Below are positions 9,701 to 15,542 of a stretch of DNA of 20,455 bases, one piece after another (within the stretch, counting starts at the first letter, position 1; each line of letters starts with the position of its first letter). The notes beneath the pieces are model-generated. The model saw only the letters and a program-made list of their open reading frames with translations, was not told where the DNA came from and searched no databases. The position numbers and the translations under genes are program-made. This stretch comes from a virus. The stretch spans positions 1-20,455 of IMG/VR virus record IMGVR_UViG_3300038566_000201, one strand, 5' to 3'.

Positions 9701-10845
9701 TCAAGTGATTTGGCAAAGGCTTTTTCTGGCGAATAATTGATTTCATTGCCTAGCGCTGTGGTCGTACCAACGGCACCACCAAACACACCACCACCAACGG
9801 CACCTGCCGCCGCGCGGTCTAATGCTTCTTTGTAGTCAAGCTCTGCCTTGGTTCCATATCTCTCGCCAACATACTCAAGCATTCCTTCTTGAATAGCCTC
9901 TGTAGCCGCTTCTTTAGTCAAAGCCTTACTTCCAGCCTTAGCTACACGCTTGGTCGATTCTTTTATGCCTGCTTTTAGCATATTCTTACCAAGCTGCTCT
10001 TTAGCCGCCGAAGTCATACCTTTGGCGCCTATTCGCTCAAGTAACGATGAAGCAACGGCAAACGGGGCGGCCTCTAAAACGTCCACAAGCTCAGTTTGTT
10101 CTTTACCCTTGTTCTTTGCTCGCTCTTCGCCAATCTCGCCAGAACGGGCAAATACATAGGTGGGAAGCGCATAAATTGCCGCCACCATATCCGGTACAGA
10201 CTTAACGCCCTGCTCTAAACCAAATTCGAGCACATCAGCATAAGCACTGCCGCTAAGTGGGCCACCTTCTGAAAATGACTTTTTAACGTCTTCCCAGCCT
10301 ACTTGCTGCTGATAGCCTAGATCGATACCCTCAAGAACACTTGCACCTTTTTGCAAAATGGCCGGCGCATCGGCCTTGGCAAACTCTTCAGGGGTTTTAT
10401 ACGAAGGCAATATGTCGCCGTCCTCCCAGATAAAGCCACCCATAGGAAGCTTTTGCTCTAATCCTCGGCCAGTTGTCTCGATTGTTTTTAGAAGTGCGCC
10501 ACCAAGATCACCTGCGCGCTCACCAAGGCCAGCGCCTAAATTAGTAAGCTTCTCGCCTATCAGTTGCATCATTGGCTTTTCTTGCTGTGCAGGCATGGCC
10601 GCACCGCTATAAGCGTCAATGGTTTGATCTTGCTGGATTGGCTGCTGAATACCCTGATCAATTTGATCGGGCATTTCTTGCTGAATAGGATCGGCTTGAA
10701 TAGGCTGGTAGCCTATCTTTTGGGTAAATTCCTCAATAGGCATCGTTGAATAGTATTTATTATGAAGCGCCGGAACGAGCTTTTCGTCTGGCACTTCATC
10801 ATATTGAGGATTTTTTGCTCTGTAATCAGCTATAACCTGCGACAC
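3727..10845 (-). CDS. Giant polyvalent ejection protein (gp16 position) with ART, GNAT, zincin and LPD38-like domains
   Basis: 2,372 residues, about four times P22 gp16, in the gp16 position and probably ejected with the DNA. In order: an N-terminal helical motif shared by phage polyvalent proteins (YRAKNPQYDEV, ALHNKYY, 7-32); a Gly/Ala zipper segment (about 345-365); an ADP-ribosyltransferase-like module (LYRESS 527 onward to about 620); a charged coiled coil (about 825-890); an ART-PolyVal module (VYHQTS 902-907, WFTSD, YDGAYLDG, DVKSIK, to about 996); a GNAT-like module (about 1015-1112: LDKIVVPEGSREKGMG, then FYKGFGF); a SAP-like stretch (about 1150-1200); a zincin module with HEMAH (1365-1369) and EGFAEF (1411-1416); long helical regions; a hydrophobic segment (about 2015-2040); and a C-terminal LPD38-like region (about 2040-2230, MPRPYDVGFVFATMPE). 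The start is GTG with TAAGGAG six bases upstream. Domain names are by pattern, and the biochemical targets are unknown. Confidence 0.88.
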   Translation of the reverse strand: MSQVIADYRAKNPQYDEVPDEKLVPALHNKYYSTMPIEEFTQKIGYQPIQADPIQQEMPDQIDQGIQQPIQQDQTIDAYSGAAMPAQQEKPMMQLIGEKLTNLGAGLGERAGDLGGALLKTIETTGRGLEQKLPMGGFIWEDGDILPSYKTPEEFAKADAPAILQKGASVLEGIDLGYQQQVGWEDVKKSFSEGGPLSGSAYADVLEFGLEQGVKSVPDMVAAIYALPTYVFARSGEIGEERAKNKGKEQTELVDVLEAAPFAVASSLLERIGAKGMTSAAKEQLGKNMLKAGIKESTKRVAKAGSKALTKEAATEAIQEGMLEYVGERYGTKAELDYKEALDRAAAGAVGGGVFGGAVGTTTALGNEINYSPEKAFAKSLERDIKAAEPTGMEQQAIESMKPEQSQYEVITEPAMEAAKQEAGPSYSATLDLTEKENQDAQAEADIAKEQKQKAIDKPKMPDEAASVPVKKSPVIESDQTFVDGQDSLLGDQKVTDKKEGSKLTQMPEKVMYGPSSYKTKPITGDLYRESSVESLSDLLWNALANTPEKGSPKPLFVADSKDIAIGQGKNKGIMIELDGNLVSGEIVNKPGMVEGLTSKEYKTDFIGRDAIKSFTLPKGVGLKGAARVMARDHFDVKKNNDGSVTYTRPDLLIKDKPVSDMTQEEINKELNLLSAAVRERMGSDASGMVDPNEVVNMTDAEKNRRFDLINALPSYGKEQAEAKERNKKRAQERKAKSNKWEKRSKRSWKSEDGQIIADLSIAGTPKLYMVFENQKEFDAGNNYATGQNFKEAKDLAEKAGKGQKEGSKKDASPKMVIPEPTVEQLEKQYEEDVKPIKAEYKTASQERKAELREESRKLRLPLDAARSKIIISESKKRIAESKKETKKAQQEEPVNTFTGTVYHQTSQNFEDFDTTKSADGTVWFTSDKANFSDPKSSASAAAGKGRIIERNVDLKKVAGFKELDKYTIDELISQGYDGAYLDGDIQVFDVKSIKPVGSSKKEPSTTESFSSAIKKNNTNTAFQIRERGDIVFLDKIVVPEGSREKGMGTKAMNDITRLADQRGKTISLNPSTDFGGNKKRLIEFYKGFGFVENKGKNKDYEISDSMYRLPQKTEGKSAYNYNDFVSYQQLIESSSATKKDINDSFNGLINNKERVISDLDSMTKKELIEFTKTKKTDTPKDELVTKAYEGMLEAHALKPHTIDVVTDGATFEEQIKQVVESQTEAEIKEAQLEMAITVGRKQDTPAQKARAKRIKSEKVPEILNSNRPASETGAVFHAPGHNYVGVYRSMGLPPRQDVITIDGKRIVMPSDPQRIEPIMRDLISIMGRRIYNGKIKGQSVEGFYNTRTGALRTRRKNDVEILAHEMAHYLDMYSNETLPNFSLLYKKKAYRDEVASLSYTDANAKIELIEGFAEFVRLWLTNSKEAKLRAPGFYDAFNDLLASDKKLNDRMKSLRESMHKFYFQGADHLGRALIGREEGMYGKFMQWTYRRDSLIRQQSIDKMHAAREAEKELTGQVGTVQESAWKQFRIANGGYEGIAEYIMNYGTLKFEENGDLVPSGKSLFEIFKPVDTIKLTDKDSDQQPIDLLMRYFAGRRALELHRQKRENLIPKETAKAWAKLGRDYPVFESIFKEYQAFNTRMMDLYQESGMLTPDARATMEKVNQDYVPFNRIRDSLSEGKGVSSGFHKLKGGTANLEDILVNIQDGVTANVKAALDARAKQRLYQYIANHRDGAIWAVKVAPDSKLVKTHLEDMERKIVEVLEASGVVIEGELDLSNPELLNFWQHGIKPTLTETGNFIDTVIVNGKPQYYEVQDPLLQEMLLSMNPESYSSFMNVMFGIKNLFTRSITLGVEFTGANLVRDTIGATFISKNNFTPFVDSFKGMYSYFRKDKYFQDFMRSGGGYSSRVHGSTKDQARQRVRIKQYGVANRTQKILSAIDNLMSAFEYGTRIGEFRLAKKNEMSDMDAAFAAREISTDFSVYGANHFLTGYIRTVPFLNAMIQSQDRIFREAFIYKKFGGNPRALAMKAFLGLTVPTLMLWLINKDDEDYKEIPDYEKRTNWHFPLGDGTFIKMPRPYDVGFVFATMPELFFKYVEDSDGKEYAEGMAWTMLQMYGIDGVPAAAQGMWDLLRNKKWTGAPVVPGSMADLSASQQYNANTSETFIKFGQMLNISPIKAEHFFKAHTGYLGGYLMAGTERMLWDEEKFGDMPESTLADNIFVKRFLTPEVRPNNRSMEKFFDLKEQSDQVTADFKAGIDVRRAIKGDLNGKFKDDTFYGLSGDEKTVLFALNDSMNNLIKIIYGKEGMKTKELSIRYDKKLSAEQKRNELDKLWTQRNSAFTRYYTQAKKALDKAKKLSEEAGIKDSRTAKDKI

Positions 10846-10851
10846 GCGCGG

Positions 10852-10858
10852 CTCCTTA
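10852..10858 (-). promoter_or_regulatory. Strong ribosome binding site for the GTG start of the giant gene
   Basis: TAAGGAG on the minus strand, six bases before the GTG at 10845-10843. There is no competing ATG nearby, so the Shine-Dalgarno decides this non-ATG start. It lies in the 24-base gap after the stop of the upstream gp20-like gene. Confidence 0.7.
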
Positions 10859-10869
10859 TTATTTTGTTT

Positions 10870-11757
10870 TTATTGCAATAGGCCAAGCGGGTCGTTATCG
10901 ACACCTTCTTTTGGCACGTCTTTTACATTCATTCCAAATTGCTTGGCAGCACGCTTGACCGCTTCTGAGCGAGTAATATTGCCCTCGCGCACAAATATGT
11001 TTGCGGCTTCAGTGGCAATTGCTTGTACTCGGTTTCGGGCTTCAGGATCAAGGTTTGTAATATTACCCTTCTCGTCAAACAAACCACCAAGTAATTCGGC
11101 AGATTGTCGATACATAAGGCTTTCATCTGCGCTTTTTAATCCACCGGCACCGCCTGATCCACTTCCAGATTTAACCGGTTTATTCTGGCGCTCAACCTCA
11201 CGACCAGCTCGATATGCAACGTCTTGCTTGCCTAGTGATTTAACCGTTGGCGCCTCAAGTAGCTGATCCATGGTCATTGCTTTGGATAAAGAAAGCTCCA
11301 TAAAAGCTGGATCGTAGTTTTCTGGTAATTTAGCTGCGGCATCAGGGCTTATATTTTCCTTCATGCGAATGTAGCGAGATTGCTGCTCTTCTGGTGTTTT
11401 GCCTTGAAGAACATAAGACGAAAGCTGGCCGATTTCTTCAACGCTTCGCTTAACTTGCTCGCGCTTTCTGTCGTCCATTTTTCCAATCGCTTCGATAAAA
11501 GCGGGCCCGTTTTCTGGGTCTAGTGAAATAAGCTGTTCAGCCGCACCCTTAACACCTGTGCTTGTATCTGTTCGTAATTGGTAAAGCTTATTTTTTCTTT
11601 CTTTAGCTAGGCGCTCTTTTTCTGGACGCTCTGCAATTTCCCGCTCTTTCTCGCTTAGATTTAAAGCAGACAACTTGTTTTGAGTACGTGCGCCCTTAAT
11701 GGCTTCCGCATCACGGAAAGCCGCACCAATATCAACACCATAACGATTAGCTGCCAT
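10870..11757 (-). CDS. Ejection (DNA injection) protein candidate, gp20 position
   Basis: 295 residues, mostly helical and charged. The N-terminus (NRYGVDIGAAFRDAEAIKG, then a Lys/Glu/Arg-rich helix to about residue 60) resembles small proteins that precede polyvalent megaproteins in many podovirus genomes. A Ser/Gly linker (SGSGSGGAGG, about 195-208) separates it from a C-terminal helical domain ending in a Leu/Gln tail. No catalytic motif is visible. It lies between a gp7-like gene and the giant gp16-position gene, the place of P22 gp20, so a role in forming the DNA-ejection conduit is inferred from order and not from sequence. ATG 11757 is chosen because AGGG stands about eight bases upstream and the gap to the preceding stop is four bases. 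An ATG at 11787 would overlap the upstream gene and has no Shine-Dalgarno. Confidence 0.65.
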   Translation of the reverse strand: MAANRYGVDIGAAFRDAEAIKGARTQNKLSALNLSEKEREIAERPEKERLAKERKNKLYQLRTDTSTGVKGAAEQLISLDPENGPAFIEAIGKMDDRKREQVKRSVEEIGQLSSYVLQGKTPEEQQSRYIRMKENISPDAAAKLPENYDPAFMELSLSKAMTMDQLLEAPTVKSLGKQDVAYRAGREVERQNKPVKSGSGSGGAGGLKSADESLMYRQSAELLGGLFDEKGNITNLDPEARNRVQAIATEAANIFVREGNITRSEAVKRAAKQFGMNVKDVPKEGVDNDPLGLLQ

Positions 11758-11761
11758 TGTA

Positions 11762-12454
11762 TTACCCTGCCTTCTTTGTTGCGTCATAGGTCAGCCAATT
11801 TTGTGCCGCCTGATTAATTGACTGCGCTGTGTCTGTGTAAGCACCTGCACGTGCTGAGCCTATATTCTGCTGTGCAACATTCTGCGCGCGCCCAAGGTTT
11901 GACATTATATTTCCGCTAGACTGTGCTAGCTGGCCTGTGGTTTGGGCTTGTCCCGCCGCTGAAGCCTGCCCTCCCGACGATAAACTAGAAAGAATATTGT
12001 AGCGATTTGCCACCTTGTTTGCCTCACGAGCATAAGCATTGGCATATTCTTGGCTACCCATATCCTGCCCATATTGGGTTAATGCCTTCTGTTGGGCACC
12101 ACTTAAAAGACGACCCCTTGCTGCTGCTGAAGCATCAAGCGCATCAACGCCCTGCTCCATTCGGAATTTGTAGCCTGGGTCTTGAGTTACATCAACCTTG
12201 CCAACTTCAAAAGATCCATCTGCAATACCTTGCTGAATCTTATCTAGTGCGCTTTGACCGGCTTCACGCCAAGGCTGGAAGTCTTCTCTTTGAAGATCTG
12301 CCATTTCACGCTGGAACGCCAAATTTTTATCGGCAATTCTCTCTTCTGCTGCCGCACCAGCCTTAGCACCTTTTACAGAGGCATCTGCTGCTTGATCGCT
12401 TGCATAGGCACCTATTACCGCCGACCCTACTATTGCAGTGGCTACCCCTGACAT
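11762..12454 (-). CDS. gp7-like DNA ejection (DNA transfer) protein
   Basis: 230 residues of the phage DNA-transfer/injection family, a P22 gp7-type pilot protein. An Ala/Gly-rich N-terminus (MSGVATAIVGSAVIGAYAS) may insert into or contact membrane. It is followed by FQPWREAGQSALDKI (about 59-73), DPGYKFRMEQGVDALD (about 91-106), SAAARGRLLSGAQQKAL and GSQEYANAY, all recurrent in the family. The C-terminal third is Gln/Ala/Ser-rich and low in complexity. A strong GAGGGGG sits about four bases before ATG 12454. The start overlaps the end of the cupin-SET gene by 13 bases, so translation is probably coupled. Such proteins are packed in the procapsid and leave with the DNA to help it cross the envelope. 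Confidence 0.8.
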   Translation of the reverse strand: MSGVATAIVGSAVIGAYASDQAADASVKGAKAGAAAEERIADKNLAFQREMADLQREDFQPWREAGQSALDKIQQGIADGSFEVGKVDVTQDPGYKFRMEQGVDALDASAAARGRLLSGAQQKALTQYGQDMGSQEYANAYAREANKVANRYNILSSLSSGGQASAAGQAQTTGQLAQSSGNIMSNLGRAQNVAQQNIGSARAGAYTDTAQSINQAAQNWLTYDATKKAG

Positions 12455-13305
12455 AAATCCCCCTCGGCATTCCTATGCTCAATTACATCACGATAATTAA
12501 CTGTTATTTCGTGACCTGGTTCAATATCTTTTATAGCCACAAGATCAACTCCATCACTTGTAACCACCATAGCGGCATTAGGCTCAAAGGCGTGATTAGT
12601 GTATCGCCCGGCGATTGTTCTATTGGGCCCAACTCTAGCAGGGCAGATAATAGCCCCCTTATTGTGATCTACGTCACTAAACAAACCAACACCATGAATA
12701 CGAGATTCTTTAACGTCTAAGAATTCATATCCTTTTGGCATTGGTATCATATCCTTTTCATTTTTAACTTGAGCTGAAACTTCCTCTTCTGTCATACCTA
12801 AAGACTGGACCATATTTTTATAATCCGCCCGGCTCACCAAGATATTGAATTCTTCAAATTCCTCAAAGCTTCCACACGTTAAAAACTCGTACATTTCTTC
12901 AGGATCTCGCTCTTCAGCTACATGAAATGTAATCCAATGGGTATCTTCGTGAGCATAACCGGCTCGCTTCTTACCAGCCTTGCCCTCAAGGATATTAAGG
13001 CCAGTAAGGCGCTTAACTTCGCCTGAGTCGGTTGATACCGTAATGTCACCACTCAGCATAATGTCAAAATGGTCAAACTTTTGAATACGACCAGTAAGAA
13101 GGGTGTCTTTTTTTATAGTAATCTCGCGGGCATACATGCCACCACAAAAACGATGAATTACTGGAATATCCAATTGAGGGAACTCTGCAAGCTTGGACTC
13201 CAAATCCATAATCCTTGAGCGAGCCTCTTCCTTAACAGGACTGCAAACACTCCCAATTATTGAAATGGCTTTTTCGTTCTCGTCTATTTTAAAACCTTCA
13301 GACAT
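12442..13305 (-). CDS. Cupin-SET fusion protein (lysine methyltransferase-like)
   Basis: 287 residues with two domains. Residues about 48-145 fit a cupin/RmlC-like beta barrel: HRFCGGMYAREITIKK, a Gly-containing turn at LTGRIQKFDHF, then GYAHEDTHWITFH. Residues about 193-275 fit a SET domain, the fold of protein-lysine methyltransferases: HGVGLFS (204-210), the NH-x-x-x-PN motif at 237-243 (NHAFEPN; NHSCxPN in classic members), and GHEITVNY (264-271), where Y271 would be the conserved tyrosine. The pre- and post-SET Cys clusters of eukaryotic enzymes are absent, as is usual in bacterial and viral forms. The gene lies inside the virion operon, overlapping the needle candidate by 8 bases and the gp7-like gene by 13. 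The substrate is unknown; phage coat or ejected proteins, or a host protein, are possibilities. The cupin half could be structural. Confidence 0.82.
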   Translation of the reverse strand: MSEGFKIDENEKAISIIGSVCSPVKEEARSRIMDLESKLAEFPQLDIPVIHRFCGGMYAREITIKKDTLLTGRIQKFDHFDIMLSGDITVSTDSGEVKRLTGLNILEGKAGKKRAGYAHEDTHWITFHVAEERDPEEMYEFLTCGSFEEFEEFNILVSRADYKNMVQSLGMTEEEVSAQVKNEKDMIPMPKGYEFLDVKESRIHGVGLFSDVDHNKGAIICPARVGPNRTIAGRYTNHAFEPNAAMVVTSDGVDLVAIKDIEPGHEITVNYRDVIEHRNAEGDLCQG

Positions 13306-13936
13306 TATTCATTTGCCCCGAATTTTTGCTATTAGTTAGTAATTCATTGAATAGAGAAACTATACCATTAATTTCACCAACCACCGTATTCAAGTCGCTT
13401 ACCAATTGATTTACGTCTGCTTTTGTCTCATTGGCTAAGGTTACTATGCTTTCAACTTGCGCTTGATTGTAAGTTGCTGGCGCTGTTGTGGCGTCGGGGC
13501 TATCAACTGATACGGTTGATTCTGTGGCGTCTGTAGCATCAGCAATCAAGGCCATCTGCTTGACAAGTCCAACTGCAAGCTCTGTCGCCAAGTCGTTGAA
13601 ACCAACTATATTACCGTTTGATCCGTGGGCCTCTTCTAGCGCCTCATGGTCACCAAGATCATTTGCATTCTGTAAAATATCATTTGAATTTACCGCTATG
13701 TTATTGATATTTATAAGAACTTGTTCAATTACATCATTTAGAGTTGAATCAATATCTATGATCGTATTATCGATTTCAGACTTATTGTCATCAATGGCAT
13801 TGCCGCCCTTGTAAGCAGTGCGGCGGTAAAGATCACGAAACCATATAGACCATGACCTAGAAAGAATCCCACTACCATCAACGATCGGGGTGGTTAAAGG
13901 TGGTGCACCTACTATGTTCTCGTCACTAACTGCCAT
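13298..13936 (-). CDS. Virion protein, tail-needle candidate (gp26 position)
   Basis: 212 residues. The N-terminus (APPLTTPIVDGSG, LSRSWSIWFRDLYRRT) is a recurrent head- or tail-attachment segment of small phage virion proteins. The middle is rich in Ile/Asn/Asp at heptad-like spacing (about 50-95), followed by DHEALEEAHGSNGNIVGFND. The C-terminus (about 155-205) again shows regular hydrophobic spacing compatible with a trimeric coiled coil. It starts on the stop codon of the gp10-like gene (TAATG), the place of P22 gene 26, whose product is a trimeric coiled-coil needle of similar length (233 residues). Sequence similarity to gp26 itself is not evident, so the needle role rests on position, length and coiled-coil character. 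A fibre or adaptor role is the alternative. Confidence 0.6.
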   Translation of the reverse strand: MAVSDENIVGAPPLTTPIVDGSGILSRSWSIWFRDLYRRTAYKGGNAIDDNKSEIDNTIIDIDSTLNDVIEQVLININNIAVNSNDILQNANDLGDHEALEEAHGSNGNIVGFNDLATELAVGLVKQMALIADATDATESTVSVDSPDATTAPATYNQAQVESIVTLANETKADVNQLVSDLNTVVGEINGIVSLFNELLTNSKNSGQMNNV

Positions 13937-15321
13937 TATCTTGTCTCAATGTATGCGCCGCCAATGTCAATCGGCGCCGGGTCTGAAATTCTAATATGGA
14001 TCGTGAATTGACGGGCCGCGCCCAGCCTATTCCATTTTACTCGAGTAAGATACTTGCCTTTCTTGCCTATTTTTGACTCTTTCCAATTGCTCCAAGTCTT
14101 GCCATTGTCCTTGCTGAATCGCATCCAAGCAAGCGGGTCTGATCCTTGGCCTGTTGTTAAGCCTACACCTGATGACATATCAAGCTCAAAGCTATCAATA
14201 GATATAAACTCTCTGCCCATATTGATAGTGGGCAAAATAAACTCTCTAACTATAGGCTCGCCATCGTCCGTGTAATAATTTTTAGCCATCTGGTAAATGC
14301 GCGGCCCCTGAAAATCACCTGTTAGGGTTTTACCATTTAAGAATATTGATTTAATGGAGCGGTGACGGGAAAAATTATAGTCTGCTAGCTTATGCCAGCC
14401 TGATGTGGATATGTCATAGCGCCATGTAACGCCTGCACTCGGTATTGTCAGTATGTAAAACAGGTGGCCATCGTCTTGCATTGAGTAGGCGAAAGCATCG
14501 GACAAATCTACACCGCTCAAGGTTTCTTCTACGGCATGAGTGCTAATTCGCTGGGGGATATAACCGGATAACTGATACACCATCAAATCAGAGCCAACGA
14601 AATAAACCGTATTGTTTTGCTTTGTCACGGTATAAGCTGCAGCAAGCCCCTTCTCAATGAATGCACCCTGATTACGCTCAAAGGGAAAGTCTGAGGCACC
14701 TGAGTTATACCAAACCTCAATGGTCTGAGTACCAAACATAAACACTTCACGGTGATCACTTAAAACTGCCAGTAATGGGTCTGGCTGGCCTTCGGCACTG
14801 GCAAAGTCAAGTGGATCGAAAGTCACATTCAAAAGGTCTGAAATAAAGAATTGACCAGTACCTTTTCGGTCAAAGATAAAATACCCATCCTGGTAGGTTA
14901 CCGTCCTTGCTGGATACCAGCCATCACCTGATAGCTGCTCTACTTCCTTGGTTGTGTCGTCGTAGTAATAACCCTTTGATCCGTCCACCATAACAATTTG
15001 ATCGCCATTGTCTTCGGTAACTACGGTGCCAGTAAAATCAACATCACCAAGCTCATTGAATGAGCCGTCACTAAAAAACTCATATAACTTTGATGGAGTA
15101 ACCGCAAAGCCTCGACCATTAATTTCGTGAAGCGCTTTAATTGGGAAGGTTGGCAGCTCAGTAAAGAAGGCAAGCCCCGGCGAATTAATCAGATTAAACG
15201 GGTATTTTCCGCCGATAGATTTTCTAGGGTAGACGTTTATAAGCGCCTCTTGGCCAGAAATATCATTTTCAGCGGTATTTGTGGCCAGTGGCACTTCTTG
15301 TTGATTTCCGTGAATACCCAT
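13936..15321 (-). CDS. Packaged-DNA stabilisation protein, gp10-like tail hub/adaptor
   Basis: 461 residues, close to P22 gp10 (472). The protein is beta-rich with repeated aromatic blades (for example GYYYDD, VFMFGTQTIEVWYN, HLFYILTIPSAGVTWRYD). This fits the Phage_stabilise family, which forms a ring below gp4 to close the portal and carry needle and spikes. The N-terminus (VPLATNTAENDI, ALINVYPRK) is typical of the family. It lies between the gp4-like and needle-candidate genes as in P22 and is joined to both neighbours by one-base TAATG overlaps, with the 73-residue membrane gene inserted just upstream. The Shine-Dalgarno is weak, so reinitiation from the upstream gene is likely. Confidence 0.88.
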   Translation of the reverse strand: MGIHGNQQEVPLATNTAENDISGQEALINVYPRKSIGGKYPFNLINSPGLAFFTELPTFPIKALHEINGRGFAVTPSKLYEFFSDGSFNELGDVDFTGTVVTEDNGDQIVMVDGSKGYYYDDTTKEVEQLSGDGWYPARTVTYQDGYFIFDRKGTGQFFISDLLNVTFDPLDFASAEGQPDPLLAVLSDHREVFMFGTQTIEVWYNSGASDFPFERNQGAFIEKGLAAAYTVTKQNNTVYFVGSDLMVYQLSGYIPQRISTHAVEETLSGVDLSDAFAYSMQDDGHLFYILTIPSAGVTWRYDISTSGWHKLADYNFSRHRSIKSIFLNGKTLTGDFQGPRIYQMAKNYYTDDGEPIVREFILPTINMGREFISIDSFELDMSSGVGLTTGQGSDPLAWMRFSKDNGKTWSNWKESKIGKKGKYLTRVKWNRLGAARQFTIHIRISDPAPIDIGGAYIETR

Positions 15322-15542
15322 TATTTTTTTATCCAGTTATTCTTAAATCCTATCGACCAACTATAGGTATAAAAAAAACAAAGCCCAAATATACCCCATT
15401 GCTCTGCTTTGAAAGTTGCGTAAAACCAAAACGGCTGACCAATCAGTCCAAGGATAGATGCGTACTTCTTTAGATTTTCACGATGCTGCTGGCTTAGCCA
15501 TATTGCTGTAGAGCCCGTGACTGCGATAATAAGTTGTTCCAT
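15321..15542 (-). CDS. Small two-helix membrane protein of the head-completion block
   Basis: 73 residues. The N-terminus MEQLIIAVTGSTAIWLS is moderately hydrophobic. A second hydrophobic span covers about residues 28-64 (ILGLIGQPFWFYATF, then WGIFGLCFFYTYSWSIG), separated by a short polar stretch and ending in a basic tail. The pattern GQPFWFYA plus QWGIF is familiar from small unnamed proteins in other podovirus late operons. It is tied on both sides by TAATG overlaps to the gp4-like and gp10-like genes, so it is a real gene. Function is unknown. Its place among head-tail genes, not among lysis genes, makes a holin unlikely, though not excluded. Confidence 0.75.
   Translation of the reverse strand: MEQLIIAVTGSTAIWLSQQHRENLKKYASILGLIGQPFWFYATFKAEQWGIFGLCFFYTYSWSIGFKNNWIKK

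Noticed and set aside
12007-12366. A 119-residue plus-strand frame opposite the gp7-like gene
   Set aside because: Antisense shadow of an Ala/Gln-rich gene; His/Leu/Pro-rich with no motif and no ribosome binding site.
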